DNA of 64,000 nucleotides from Glaciecola nitratireducens FR1064 (GTDB lineage Bacteria > Pseudomonadota > Gammaproteobacteria > Enterobacterales > Alteromonadaceae), in assembly GCF_000226565.1 (NCBI RefSeq), contig NC_016041.1:2418001-2482000 (forward strand). Reading direction: 5' to 3'. This document shows, piece by piece, positions 39,312-48,626 of the stretch. A program made the translations under genes and the position numbers. The number at the start of each line of letters is the position of its first letter. Positions within the stretch are counted from its first letter, which is position 1. The notes below the pieces were generated by a model, which was given only the letters and a program-made list of their open reading frames with translations, was not told the DNA's origin and did no database searches.

Positions 39312-39345
39312 AATTATATTTTTCACTTAAGACAAAGAGAGCAAT

Positions 39346-39552
39346 ATGAGTAAAGGTACAGTTAAGTGGTTCAATGCAGATAAAGGTTTCGGTTTTATTA
39401 CTCCAGAAGACGGCAGTAAAGACTTATTCGTTCATCATTCAGAAATTCAATCTGGCGGCGATTACGCTACATTGAACGACGGTCAAGCAGTTGAGTTTGA
39501 AGTTGGACAAGGTCAAAAAGGCCCATGTGCAAATAAAGTTGTTGCTATCTAA
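39346..39552 (+). CDS. CspA-family cold-shock protein
   Basis: A 68-residue single cold-shock domain. RNP1 is KGFGFITPE and RNP2 is LFVHHSEIQ, after the usual opening [11 protein letters not shown]. It binds single-stranded RNA/DNA and melts RNA structure. AGAGAG precedes the ATG and a strong terminator follows, so it is probably a monocistronic unit. I cannot tell which csp paralogue it is. Confidence 0.96.
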   Translation: MSKGTVKWFNADKGFGFITPEDGSKDLFVHHSEIQSGGDYATLNDGQAVEFEVGQGQKGPCANKVVAI

Positions 39553-39569
39553 TCGATAGTTCACAATTG

Positions 39570-39598
39570 GGTAGCCGGAAGTAACACTTCCAGCTACC
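39570..39598 (+). terminator. Intrinsic terminator of the cold-shock gene
   Basis: GGTAGC-C-GGAAGT pairs with ACTTCC-A-GCTACC over a 3-base loop, with one internal mismatch, followed by AAATTTCTTTTCTT. It begins 17 bp after the stop. Confidence 0.85.
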
Positions 39599-39798
39599 AA
39601 ATTTCTTTTCTTATTTATCCCAGTATTTCAAATATCCTTTCAAAATCAATTATTTTCTCGATAATCATCAAGAAATAAGTCTCAAGTTTTATCCTTTTTT
39701 TACCGAAAACCTTATGAGTATTGAGCTTTGTATTCCTTAGCCTCTAAAAACTGGTACACTGCCGCGCAAATTTTGCGATCGCAAATAAAGGTAACTAA

Positions 39799-41388
39799 AT
39801 GAAAACCACCATTATCGAAGCTGTTTATAAAAACTTTCTAGGTCCAGCGCCGGATTGGTATAAAAAAACAATCATCGCTTTTTTGATCGTCAACCCAGCA
39901 ATTTTCATGCTAGACCCCTACATTGCGGGTTGGACTCTCATCGTACAGTTTATTTTCACACTTGCCATGGCACTCAAGTGCTATCCGCTGCAGCCCGGTG
40001 GTTTGTTATTGATACAAGCCTTATTCATAGGCATGACAACCCCTGAGCACATGATGCACGAGATAACGGCGAATATAGAGGTCGTTTTGTTACTCGTGTT
40101 TATGGTTGCGGGTATTTATTTTATGAAAGACCTGCTGATGTTTTTGTTCACTAAACTCGTCATCAAAGTCCAAAATAAAACGACCCTTTCTCTGGCTTTT
40201 ATTACAGCTTCAGCCTTTTTATCAGCGTTCCTTGATGCCCTAACTGTGGTTGCGGTTATCATTAGTGTTGGCTTAGGGTTTTATACTATTTACCATCGTA
40301 TTGCCTCTGGCAAAGACTTTCATCACGACCATGACCATACAGCCGACGATGACGTCGATCAGCCTAGCAAAAATGATTTGGATGACTTTCGTGCATTCCT
40401 GCGCAACCTAATGATGCACTCTGCAGTAGGAACGGCACTCGGTGGTGTAATGACCATGGTCGGCGAACCGCAGAACTTAATCATCGCGGACAAAGCCTCA
40501 TGGGACTTCGGTGAATTCTTTATTCGCATGGCACCCATCACTATTCCTGTATTTTTTATGGGACTGCTGACTACCTATCTTTTGGAGAAGACAAGAACCT
40601 TCAGCTACGGCGCTCAAATGCCGAACGTTGTGCGCGGTATTTTGGTTGATTACGACCAGCACATGGATCAAGAAAGAACCACTCGAGACAAAGCAAGACT
40701 TGCTGTTCAAGCGCTGATCGGCGTTTGGCTTATCGTTGGTCTTGCAGGGCATTTTGCGTCCGTAGGCTTGATCGGTTTGTCGGTAATAATACTAGCGACA
40801 TCGATGAGCGGAGTCATTGAAGAACACGCTTTGGGTAAAGCATTCGAAGAAGCATTACCTTTTACCGCCCTACTTTGTGTCTTCTTTGGCATTGTTGCCG
40901 TGATCATTGACCAAGGTTTGTTCCAACCCGTTATAGAGTGGGTGTTGAGCTATGAGGGAAAAACTCAACTCGTCTTATTTTATCTAGCTAACGGCGTGCT
41001 TTCCATGGTAAGCGATAATGTGTTTGTTGGTTCCGTTTATATTACCGAAGTAGCAGCCGCACTGAAAGAAGGCGCAATTACTCGCGACCAGTTTGACATG
41101 TTAGCGGTTGCCATAAATACAGGCACAAATTTACCAAGTGTTGCTACGCCAAACGGCCAAGCTGCGTTTTTATTCATGTTAACCTCTGCCATTGCGCCTC
41201 TTTTGCGTTTATCATATGGTCGGATGGTTTACATGGCTTTACCGTACACAGTAGTATTAACGATTGTGGGCTTAGCTGCTGTTTATTTTGGACTTTTAGA
41301 AAGCACTGAATGGTTGTATCAACAACACTTAATTGAACACCACAGTGCGGTTGAACTCTTAGATAAAGGCAACAGTGCAACTCACTGA
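39799..41388 (+). CDS. nhaB: Na+/H+ antiporter NhaB
   Basis: A 529-residue polytopic inner-membrane antiporter, the same length class as E. coli NhaB (513). Recognised blocks include [58 protein letters not shown] and [17 protein letters not shown]. Later blocks are [19 protein letters not shown] and [20 protein letters not shown]. The histidine/aspartate-rich loop [11 protein letters not shown] is cytoplasmic. It exports Na+ in exchange for protons. dsbB follows 65 bp downstream, as in E. coli, and fadR is nearby. Confidence 0.96.
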   Translation: MKTTIIEAVYKNFLGPAPDWYKKTIIAFLIVNPAIFMLDPYIAGWTLIVQFIFTLAMALKCYPLQPGGLLLIQALFIGMTTPEHMMHEITANIEVVLLLVFMVAGIYFMKDLLMFLFTKLVIKVQNKTTLSLAFITASAFLSAFLDALTVVAVIISVGLGFYTIYHRIASGKDFHHDHDHTADDDVDQPSKNDLDDFRAFLRNLMMHSAVGTALGGVMTMVGEPQNLIIADKASWDFGEFFIRMAPITIPVFFMGLLTTYLLEKTRTFSYGAQMPNVVRGILVDYDQHMDQERTTRDKARLAVQALIGVWLIVGLAGHFASVGLIGLSVIILATSMSGVIEEHALGKAFEEALPFTALLCVFFGIVAVIIDQGLFQPVIEWVLSYEGKTQLVLFYLANGVLSMVSDNVFVGSVYITEVAAALKEGAITRDQFDMLAVAINTGTNLPSVATPNGQAAFLFMLTSAIAPLLRLSYGRMVYMALPYTVVLTIVGLAAVYFGLLESTEWLYQQHLIEHHSAVELLDKGNSATH

Positions 41389-41406
41389 TTTAATTAAGCG
41401 ATATAT

Positions 41407-41428
41407 CGCGCGTAAATCGCGCGTAAAT
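41407..41428. repeat. Tandem 11-bp repeat between nhaB and dsbB
   Basis: CGCGCGTAAAT occurs twice in direct succession, 26-47 bp before the dsbB start. It is unusually CG-rich for the region. No function is evident. Confidence 0.6.
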
Positions 41429-41453
41429 TAACATGAAAAAAAGGAAGGTTTCA

Positions 41454-41996
41454 ATGTTGTATGATCTTCAACAATGGTCACACTCTCGTTCTGCTTGGCA
41501 GATACTGTTTTTATCCGCTGCTGTGCTTGTCGGCGCAGCTCTCTATTTTCAGCATGTTCAAGGTCTACAACCCTGCATCATGTGTATTTATCAACGTACT
41601 GCAGTGATCTCCATATTACTTGCAGCATTCGTTCCATTGATGCATAACTCATTTTTTATGCGTTTGATTGCTTTTGCAATTTGGGGCACCGCTGCGGTTA
41701 AGGGCTTCTTACTTTCGACTGAACACAAAGACATTTTATTTGGCGAAAACTCATTTTTAGTGCCTTGTGGGATCGAGCCCAATTTCCCAGGCTTTATGCC
41801 GCTGCACGAGTGGTTTCCTAATTTATTTGGGGCTCCTGGGGATTGTTATGAGAATTCTTGGCAGCTTTTTGGACTAGGCATGGCTGAATGGATGCAGATA
41901 ATATTCGCTATTTATATTGCAGTATTTGTTTTTATGTTCGTGCTTCAGTTTATCTCATTTTCTAATAATAAGACGATTAGACAAAAGAAGCTCTAA
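41454..41996 (+). CDS. dsbB: Disulfide bond formation protein DsbB
   Basis: A 180-residue inner-membrane quinone reductase that reoxidises DsbA. From ATG 41454 the cysteine pairs fall at Cys41/Cys44 (LQPCIMCIYQR) and Cys105/Cys131 (LVPCGIEPN, PGDCYENSW), almost exactly the E. coli positions (41/44, 104/130). AGGAAGG five bases upstream supports this start over the ATG at 41433. Four membrane helices are visible. Its stop overlaps the convergent ycgN stop by 4 bp. The nhaB-dsbB pairing is conserved. Confidence 0.95.
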   Translation: MLYDLQQWSHSRSAWQILFLSAAVLVGAALYFQHVQGLQPCIMCIYQRTAVISILLAAFVPLMHNSFFMRLIAFAIWGTAAVKGFLLSTEHKDILFGENSFLVPCGIEPNFPGFMPLHEWFPNLFGAPGDCYENSWQLFGLGMAEWMQIIFAIYIAVFVFMFVLQFISFSNNKTIRQKKL

Positions 41997-42532
41997 TCAA
42001 GATCTGCCAATGGCCACGTCACGATATGGTCTTCAAAAGACTGCATATCGACATCATTTTCATTGACAGTACGTCCGCGTATCGACACGCCTAGTTCATG
42101 CATCTTGGCTTTCTTTCCTTTATTTAACAAAGGATGCCAAGATGCTAACCCCCTTCCCTCATGCATTCTGCGGTAGCTACAAGATTTAGGCATATAAAAT
42201 ATGTCTTTTAAATTTTCTTTAGTTAGCGTAACGCAATGCGGCACTAACTCGCTTCTTCGCTCGTATTGGGTGCACTCGCAATTTTTTGTGTGCAATAGAT
42301 GACAAACAATGTTTGTAAAAAACACTTCCTCACCATCGCTGCCGAATGCGGTAGGCATCGCTTCTTTTTCAGCAATATCGCCGGCCTCTTCGTCATCCAT
42401 AAACTTGTGCAGGCAACACTTCGCACAACCGTCGCATATGGCTTCCCATTGGGCTTTGTCCATCTCTTCAAGCTGTGTTGTTAACCAAAACTCAGAGTCC
42501 ATAAGCGCTTTCGTATAAGGTGTTTTTCTCAT
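41993..42532 (-). CDS. ycgN: YcgN family cysteine-cluster protein
   Basis: A 179-residue UPF0260 protein. The cysteine cluster is CDGCAKCCLHKFMDDE, then FFTNIVCHLL, NCECTQYERR, PHCVTLTKENL and PKSCSYRRMHEGRGLASWHP. The metal is unknown (zinc or iron is likely). Compared with E. coli YcgN (153) it has an insertion of about 20 acidic residues after MDDE. Its ATG overlaps ycgM by 4 bp, so the two are translationally coupled. Function unknown. Confidence 0.93.
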   Translation of the reverse strand: MRKTPYTKALMDSEFWLTTQLEEMDKAQWEAICDGCAKCCLHKFMDDEEAGDIAEKEAMPTAFGSDGEEVFFTNIVCHLLHTKNCECTQYERRSELVPHCVTLTKENLKDIFYMPKSCSYRRMHEGRGLASWHPLLNKGKKAKMHELGVSIRGRTVNENDVDMQSFEDHIVTWPLADLD

Positions 42533-43251
42533 TGACTGATTACTCTTGTTGTCACGCTTAAATATCCTTCCAAGGCAGCAGTGATCTCATCACCAACATG
42601 CAAAGGACCAACGCCTTTCGGTGTACCCGTTAAAATAACGTCGCCAGGGAGTAGAGTGAAATATTGTGAAATTTCGACAATTAACTGCAACATTGACGTT
42701 AGCATAAGCTTTGTGTCGCCGTTTTGAGTTAAGTTCTGATTAATCTGCAGTTGGAACGTAAAATGATCGCCCTCTGCAAGTGAATCGACCATAACAAAAG
42801 GTGATAACGGGCAGCTAGCATCAAACGACTTTGCTCGCTCCCAGGGCTGCCCTGCCTTCTTTAAACGCTGTTGCTCGTCTCTCAACGTAAGGTCAAGGCC
42901 CAAGCCAATTCCACAGACTGCTTCTGAAGCTTCCGCTATGCTAGCCTTAGTAATTTTCGCGCCTATTAACAGAGCGACTTCGAGTTCATTGTGACACTCG
43001 CCCTGCTTAGTTGGAATTACAATAGCTTCGCGCATGTCAACCATGGCGGTTGACGGCTTCATAAACAGCAGAGGTACCTCGCTTACTTGATTGCTCATTT
43101 CTTCAATGTGATCCATGTAATTTCGCCCTACACAGACCACCTTCCCCACTGGTAAGTTTATGACATCACCTTGTTTTGCGCTCTCAAGCGCAGAGGGCCT
43201 AATCGAGGCGTGTCGATAAGGCCTTACCTGCTGAAATTGATTTGAAGACAT
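42529..43251 (-). CDS. ycgM: Fumarylacetoacetate hydrolase family protein YcgM
   Basis: A 240-residue FAH-fold enzyme. It shows KVVCVGRNYMDHIEEM, PLLFMKPSTAMVD and CHNELEVALLIG with a metal-ligand Glu pair. GIGLGLDLTLRDEQQRLKK and LLPGDVILTGTPKGVGPL follow. Members include acylpyruvate hydrolases and oxaloacetate decarboxylase/tautomerases, so the exact reaction is open. It begins one base after the stop of the transglycosylase gene. Confidence 0.92.
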   Translation of the reverse strand: MSSNQFQQVRPYRHASIRPSALESAKQGDVINLPVGKVVCVGRNYMDHIEEMSNQVSEVPLLFMKPSTAMVDMREAIVIPTKQGECHNELEVALLIGAKITKASIAEASEAVCGIGLGLDLTLRDEQQRLKKAGQPWERAKSFDASCPLSPFVMVDSLAEGDHFTFQLQINQNLTQNGDTKLMLTSMLQLIVEISQYFTLLPGDVILTGTPKGVGPLHVGDEITAALEGYLSVTTRVISQ

Positions 43252-43252
43252 G

Positions 43253-44311
43253 TTAGCTTCCTTTGCGGATCCTATCGGCTAGATAACCTACTGAAACACC
43301 GAAATAGAGAGATCGGTTCCAACGCATAAGTGTGTGAAAGTTGTTGTATGCAAGGTAAATTCGCCCGTCAACATCGTCTGGCAGTATCAACGAAGCCTTA
43401 ACATTAACTGCGGGTAGTTCACTGCCATCAAACTTAGTCACCCCCAAAATTGTCCATGCAGACATTCTGAGCATATTGTCTCTGGCCAGCCCTGAATATT
43501 TATTAAGAGTGCTCGTATCAAAATCGTCGCCTAGTTTAACCTGGCGTCCCCAGGTTTGCGTACTATCCCAACCTTCAATAGACAAGAAGTTCGCAATGGA
43601 GGCAAATACATCCTCCGGTGTTGTCCAAATGTCTTTTTTACCGTCTCCGTTACCATCGACTGCATACGCAAGAAATGAAGTTGGCATAAATTGACTCTGC
43701 CCCATTGCCCCAGCCCAAGAGCCGTTGAAGCCATCAATAGACACATGGCCCTCAGACAATATAGTTAGCGCCGCAAAAAACTGTTTCTTGAATAAAGCCT
43801 CGCGGCGGCCATCAAACGCTAAAGAAGCTAATGATGAGAGGACTGGGTGATTACCTTGAATACGTCCAAAGTTGCTTTCATTCCCCCATAGCGCAACGAT
43901 AAAGCGTTTTTGCACGCCATATTGCTTCTCCACTTTATCGAGCAGATCAGAGTGCTCATGCATTTTCTCAACCGCTTGCTTTACTTTCCAATCTGGTACC
44001 CTGGTGCTTAGGTATTTATCTAACGTGAGCTTGCTTTCTGGTTGATTTTTATCAGCAGTAACTACTTTTTCGCGCATCTTGATAGTTGCAAAAACAGGGT
44101 TGAGGAACTCAGCTGAAAACCCTTTCATTTCGGCTTCAGCCTTTAATTGTGTTAGGTAATCTGAAAACTGACGGTCGACGCCGACTGCTTCCGTATTTTC
44201 ATTATTCTGCGCAAGCAATTCGAATGATAAAAATATGGCTGTAGAAAACATGAGAAGTTTGAACATTTTGTGTGCTGCAACTTTGCAAATAACAAGAATA
44301 TACTGCGACAT
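43253..44311 (-). CDS. Lytic murein transglycosylase, MltB family
   Basis: A 352-residue exported peptidoglycan-cleaving enzyme. A hydrophobic segment (MFKLLMFSTAIFLSFELLAQ) lies about 17 residues in. The SLT_2 catalytic domain has the acid in ALWGNESNFGRIQGNHPVLS and the block SWAGAMGQSQFMPTSFLAYA, followed by AVDGNGDGKKDIW. I see no lipobox, unlike E. coli MltB. ATG 44311 has AAAGG eight bases upstream; a second start at the signal peptide (44266) is possible. It lies between ycgL and ycgM, where E. coli has no such gene. Confidence 0.92.
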   Translation of the reverse strand: MSQYILVICKVAAHKMFKLLMFSTAIFLSFELLAQNNENTEAVGVDRQFSDYLTQLKAEAEMKGFSAEFLNPVFATIKMREKVVTADKNQPESKLTLDKYLSTRVPDWKVKQAVEKMHEHSDLLDKVEKQYGVQKRFIVALWGNESNFGRIQGNHPVLSSLASLAFDGRREALFKKQFFAALTILSEGHVSIDGFNGSWAGAMGQSQFMPTSFLAYAVDGNGDGKKDIWTTPEDVFASIANFLSIEGWDSTQTWGRQVKLGDDFDTSTLNKYSGLARDNMLRMSAWTILGVTKFDGSELPAVNVKASLILPDDVDGRIYLAYNNFHTLMRWNRSLYFGVSVGYLADRIRKGS

Positions 44312-44322
44312 AATCAATACCT

Positions 44323-44619
44323 TTAGAATTTCTTATCGGGTTGCTCACTGAGACCTTTCGAGCGGCGGTGCTGAGAGAGTAGGCTCTCTTCTGTTGGCGG
44401 AAGTTGCAGATAAAAACCTTTCTCTTTGAGGTTTTTATTCAGCTTTTCAATACCGATATTGCCAATATTACGTGGCTTATTTAGAGGAACAAGCATCACA
44501 AACTGCGGGGTTCCAAAGGTCTCGAGAAGCACTTTAGGTACTTCTGAAAAATCATCGCGTTTGTTGATATACAGATAAGTGTCTGCTTTCTTACGAGATT
44601 TATAAACTGCGCAAAGCAT
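44323..44619 (-). CDS. ycgL: YcgL domain protein
   Basis: A 98-residue YcgL family protein starting MLCAVYKSRKKADTYLYINK, followed by LETFGTPQFVMLVPLNK and GFYLQLPP. I start at ATG 44619 because GGTGGAG lies upstream and it gives the canonical MLCAVYKS. The gene begins inside the last 20 bp of rnd, so the two are coupled. Function unknown. Confidence 0.93.
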   Translation of the reverse strand: MLCAVYKSRKKADTYLYINKRDDFSEVPKVLLETFGTPQFVMLVPLNKPRNIGNIGIEKLNKNLKEKGFYLQLPPTEESLLSQHRRSKGLSEQPDKKF

Positions 44620-45766
44620 AAAACTCTCCACCGTCAGCTTTGAATAGACGCGTTAGTTCTTCGGCGAAAATCGCTCTGCGCCAGCCGCTTACAATATCCG
44701 GCTGTAGCTGTATCGAATCTAATTCGTCAATTTCAAACCAGCACCATTTAAGCCATTGATTCAACTGTTTTTTAGAAGCAAGAACCTCAACTCTCGTGTC
44801 ATGCTTTTGTGCTAATTTTTCGCAAACGTCTTTCAGTGAAGCTAAGGCTTTTTTGTAATCATTAAAATCAGTCAGCCGTTGAATTCGCGGCGGACAATCT
44901 TCAGGTTTAGTATTCAATGCTTTTTGCACTAACTCTAATAATATATCAGAGTGAATGCGCGCTTCTTTGGGTGTAATTGTCTGCAGTTGAAATAATTTCG
45001 CCTTATTCTCAGGAAGCTTCATTGCTACTTCAAGCATTCCTTGCTCGCGTAGCACAAAATTAATAGCCATGTCGCGTTTTTGCGCTTGCTGTAAGCGCCA
45101 GCTGGCAATTTCTTTTAGAGCTTGGCGCGATTGAGCCCCAATTTTCCAATTATTTTTTATCGATAAGTAAGTCAAATCAACCGGTATTTCTGCTCGCTTC
45201 TTCAAAGACAAAAACTCTGACTCAGCAAAAACCCATTCTGTTTGCCCTAATTCTTCAACCTGCTCGGCAATTTGTCGATAAACAGGCAATAAGTGAAAGA
45301 CATCTGCAGCCGCATATACGAGTTGTTCAGGTGAAAGCGGGCGAGCTATCCAATCAGTTCTGGACTCACCTTTATCAACGTGAATATCCAATATTTTCTC
45401 AACCAAATTAGCATAGCCGAGCGTTTGCCCCATATCTAACAAGTTGGCGGCAAACTGAGAATCAAAAAGGGGCGACGGTATCACTTTCAAATTAAACCAC
45501 AGTGCATCTAAGTCTTCTGAGCACGAGTGCAACACCTTTATGATTGAAGGGTTAACCAATATATCGCTAAAAGGTGATAAATCATCTAGCGCAACAGGAT
45601 CAATCAAACCCAAATGCTCGCCATCATAAACCTGAATTAAGCCAAGTTGTGGCACCAATGTTCTTGTGCGCACAAACTCAGTATCAATTGCTAAAGCGTC
45701 AGCTGCGGAAATACGCTCACAGAAATCAGACAGGGCCTCGGGCGTATCTATGTATTCAAAGTTCAT
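44600..45766 (-). CDS. rnd: Ribonuclease D
   Basis: A 388-residue 3'-5' exoribonuclease trimming tRNA and other stable RNAs. Exonuclease motifs are LAIDTEFVRTRTLVPQLGLI (Asp28, Glu30), VLHSCSEDLDALW and LVYAAADVFHLLPVY (DEDDy). HRDC-type helices make up the C-terminal half. Its ATG follows the fadD stop directly (TAAATG), showing coupling. fadD-rnd is a conserved pair. Confidence 0.96.
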   Translation of the reverse strand: MNFEYIDTPEALSDFCERISAADALAIDTEFVRTRTLVPQLGLIQVYDGEHLGLIDPVALDDLSPFSDILVNPSIIKVLHSCSEDLDALWFNLKVIPSPLFDSQFAANLLDMGQTLGYANLVEKILDIHVDKGESRTDWIARPLSPEQLVYAAADVFHLLPVYRQIAEQVEELGQTEWVFAESEFLSLKKRAEIPVDLTYLSIKNNWKIGAQSRQALKEIASWRLQQAQKRDMAINFVLREQGMLEVAMKLPENKAKLFQLQTITPKEARIHSDILLELVQKALNTKPEDCPPRIQRLTDFNDYKKALASLKDVCEKLAQKHDTRVEVLASKKQLNQWLKWCWFEIDELDSIQLQPDIVSGWRRAIFAEELTRLFKADGGEFYALRSL

Positions 45767-47419
45767 TTAATCTCGCAGTTCTCTACGTAAAATTTTACCG
45801 ACATTCGATTTTGGTAATTCGTCCCTAAATTCAATTATTTTAGGTACTTTGTAGCCTGTCAGCAACGACTTACAATGGTCAATAATTTGCTGCTCTGTAA
45901 CGTCATCATTTTTCTTAACCACGAACAACTTCACTACTTCGCCCGACACTTCATGCGGAATACCAACTGCGGCAGCCTCTAATACTCCATCGTGCATCGC
46001 AGCGACTTCTTCAATTTCATTTGGGAAAACGTTAAAGCCAGATACCAATATCATGTCTTTCTTTCGATCGACAATATAGAAGAACCCCTCGGCGTCCATC
46101 TTTGCAATGTCGCCGGTTGACAACCAACCATCGTTTAAAATTTCTTCGGTTGCCTCTGGACGATTCAAATAGCCCAACATAACCTGAGGGCCCTTCACAA
46201 GCATCTCACCGGCTTCACCGTCTGCCACTTCATTGCCATCGTCATCAACGAGTTTTATGTCTGTAGATGGCACTGGCAGGCCAATAGAGCCTTTATATGA
46301 TTTGATGTTGGTTGGATTTACAGTAACCACTGGCGAACACTCGGTTAGCCCATATCCTTCTAACAGGACGGTTCCCGTTACCTTTTCCCATTTTTCGGCC
46401 ACGGGCCGCTGCACCGCCATGCCGCCGCCCAGTCCAAATTTAAAATTTGAAAAATCCAGGTCGGCGAAACCAGGTGTATTTAACAAACTATTGAAAAGCG
46501 TGTTTACACCAGTGATAACTGCGAATGAGTATTTATTTAGCTCATTAACAAAGCCTTTCATATCGCGCGGATTTGTTATTAACAAGTTTGGACAGCCATA
46601 CTTCAAAAAAGTCAGGCAATTACTGGTGAGTGCAAAAATATGATACAGCGGCAGTGCTGTAACGACTAAATCTTTACCTATCGCTATAGAAGCTTCAAGC
46701 GTACCCGATACCTGCTCTAAATTAGCTACCATGTTCTGGTGAGTCAGCATCGCGCCCTTGGACACACCAGTCGTACCGCCAGTATATTGCAAAAACGCAA
46801 TATCAGAGGGCAACACTTTAGGCCGTGAATAGGTTTGATTCTCACCAATTGCCATAGCATGAGTAAAGCGCTTGGCTTGTGGTAAGTTAAATTCAGGCAC
46901 CATCTTTTTAATATATTTTACGGCAAAATTAACCAACCATCGCTTTGGTGCTGGCAACATGTCGGCAATACTGGTAATTAATACTTCTTGTACAGAAGTT
47001 TTATCAATCACTGCAGCTAAAGTGTGGGCAAAATTTTCGACAATAACAATGGTTTTGACATTCGCATCAATCAGTTGATGCTGCAATTCGCGTGCGGTGT
47101 ACAGAGGGTTAACGTTTACCACTGTCATACCGGCTCTTAGCACACCAAATAAGGCAATAGGATATTGCAATAAATTGGGCATCATTATCGCTATCGCATC
47201 ACCTTTTTGCAGACCCTGGCTTTGCAAATATGCGGCAAACTGCATCGATAACACATCTAAATCTTCAAAGGTGATCTCATGCCCCATATTGATAAAGGCT
47301 GTTTGATTTGCATATTCAGCCACCGAAGATTCAAAAATTTCTAAGATTGTTGACAAATTATCAACGTTTATCTCAGGCTGCATGGTTTTGTCGTAATGCT
47401 TTAACCAGACTTTTTCCAC
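45767..47419 (-). CDS. fadD: Long-chain fatty acid-CoA ligase
   Basis: A 550-residue acyl-CoA synthetase that activates long-chain fatty acids at the inner membrane during uptake. AMP-binding motifs are [35 protein letters not shown] and [20 protein letters not shown], and the end [14 protein letters not shown] is nearly identical to E. coli FadD. I choose GTG 47419: AAGGA lies seven bases upstream and it matches the E. coli start (MKKVWLNRY). The in-frame extension to 47461 has no support. No convincing FadR site is visible upstream. Confidence 0.96.
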   Translation of the reverse strand: MEKVWLKHYDKTMQPEINVDNLSTILEIFESSVAEYANQTAFINMGHEITFEDLDVLSMQFAAYLQSQGLQKGDAIAIMMPNLLQYPIALFGVLRAGMTVVNVNPLYTARELQHQLIDANVKTIVIVENFAHTLAAVIDKTSVQEVLITSIADMLPAPKRWLVNFAVKYIKKMVPEFNLPQAKRFTHAMAIGENQTYSRPKVLPSDIAFLQYTGGTTGVSKGAMLTHQNMVANLEQVSGTLEASIAIGKDLVVTALPLYHIFALTSNCLTFLKYGCPNLLITNPRDMKGFVNELNKYSFAVITGVNTLFNSLLNTPGFADLDFSNFKFGLGGGMAVQRPVAEKWEKVTGTVLLEGYGLTECSPVVTVNPTNIKSYKGSIGLPVPSTDIKLVDDDGNEVADGEAGEMLVKGPQVMLGYLNRPEATEEILNDGWLSTGDIAKMDAEGFFYIVDRKKDMILVSGFNVFPNEIEEVAAMHDGVLEAAAVGIPHEVSGEVVKLFVVKKNDDVTEQQIIDHCKSLLTGYKVPKIIEFRDELPKSNVGKILRRELRD

Positions 47420-47662
47420 GATTTTGTCCTTTAAAATAGTTGTTATATTTGCCACGCTCATGCGCAGTCTTATTTTTTATTTTTATTGAGAAAAATGCCC
47501 CGACTAATCACAAAAGCTCAAATTGAGTAGCGGCCGAGTTCGCATAATCTGCGCAGTGTAACCGTTAATACTAAAGGATGATTGCCAAAAGATAAACTTG
47601 AACAGTCATTCATCTGCTGAATAAAAGCAATTAGTCTAATTAATCGACAGCCACTGCTAATA

Positions 47663-48511
47663 TTAACGACAATGTTCCAGTATGATCTTTGAAATGACGA
47701 CTTCAGCCTCCATGTGGACGTGATGTCCGCCCTCCACCGTTGTCACCTGAGCGTTTTTAAATAACGATTTTCTCTTCTCCATTAGATCTTTCACTTTACT
47801 GAAGCCATTGCTGCCCAATACAAAATGAATAGGACATTGGATTTCTTTTAGCAAATTCTCTACTTGTGGGGCAGTTAATCGAAGTGAAGATACCGTTCGC
47901 AAACGTTTATCTGTAGACCATTGAAGCGTATCTGTTTGCTTGTCGTATATGGTATTTCTCTGCAATATCATCCCTGCATTTTCTGACGTCAAGTCGCTCA
48001 CTTTCTGACGCGCATGAACGATAGAATTTAGATCTTTTGGCTGTTTGATCTGCTTTTCGTTAGCTTCTATTCTACTTTGAATTGCTTTTCTTAATTGCTC
48101 AACACTCGTTGATTCAGGTTCCGTCAATGGCCCTGCAGATTCTATGCAGACGAATTTATCCACTAGCTCAGGAAAAACAGCGCAATACATACTCGATATT
48201 ATTCCCCCAAGAGAATGTCCGACGATGGAAAAATCTTTCCACCCTTGCGCATGCACAAGGCACTGCAAGTCATGCACATAGTCCAATAAATGATAATGGG
48301 CGTCTGGGCTTCGATGCGACGACTTACCGTGGCCGGGTAAATCAATCGCGATAACATGAAAGTCATGAAGTAAAGGGATCAACTTGTTGAAACTTGCGGC
48401 ATTATCAAGCCAACCATGCACCATTAATAACAAGGGTTTTTCTGTTTGTCCGTTTGTTAATGCAGCTATTGTGCGATTTGGGATAGTAAACGTCAGTTCT
48501 GTGCTACTCAT
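47663..48511 (-). CDS. Alpha/beta hydrolase
   Basis: A 282-residue cytoplasmic hydrolase with the oxyanion segment LMVHGWLDNAASFNKL, VIAIDLPGHGKSSH, the elbow SIVGHSLGGIISSMY and a late His in TVEGGHHVHMEAE. It resembles MhpC/BioH-like esterases. The substrate is unknown. It lies on the same strand between slp and fadD, but gaps of 115 and 243 bp separate it from them. Confidence 0.88.
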   Translation of the reverse strand: MSSTELTFTIPNRTIAALTNGQTEKPLLLMVHGWLDNAASFNKLIPLLHDFHVIAIDLPGHGKSSHRSPDAHYHLLDYVHDLQCLVHAQGWKDFSIVGHSLGGIISSMYCAVFPELVDKFVCIESAGPLTEPESTSVEQLRKAIQSRIEANEKQIKQPKDLNSIVHARQKVSDLTSENAGMILQRNTIYDKQTDTLQWSTDKRLRTVSSLRLTAPQVENLLKEIQCPIHFVLGSNGFSKVKDLMEKRKSLFKNAQVTTVEGGHHVHMEAEVVISKIILEHCR

Positions 48512-48557
48512 TTAAAGACTTTTTCCATAGTGATCATCAATAAAATTTACAAATAAA

Positions 48558-48583
48558 ACAAAAGCGGCAATAGCCGCTTTTGT
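48558..48583 (-). terminator. Intrinsic terminator after slp
   Basis: ACAAAAGCGGC and GCCGCTTTTGT form a perfect 11-bp stem with a 4-base loop, followed on the minus strand by TTTATTTG. It ends the slp transcript. Confidence 0.9.
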
Positions 48584-48626
48584 GACGAAGACAATATTTT
48601 TTATGGTGATTAAGACATAAACGGAC

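Noticed and set aside
39748-39764. FadR site before nhaB (AACTGGTACACTGCC)
   Set aside because: Only the left half matches and the right half has no resemblance to ACCAGTT. It reads better as a promoter -10 region (TACACT).
47420-47662. FadR operator upstream of fadD
   Set aside because: No CTGGT/ACCAG pair is present. The only symmetry is a short CTCAAATTGAG, too small to assign.
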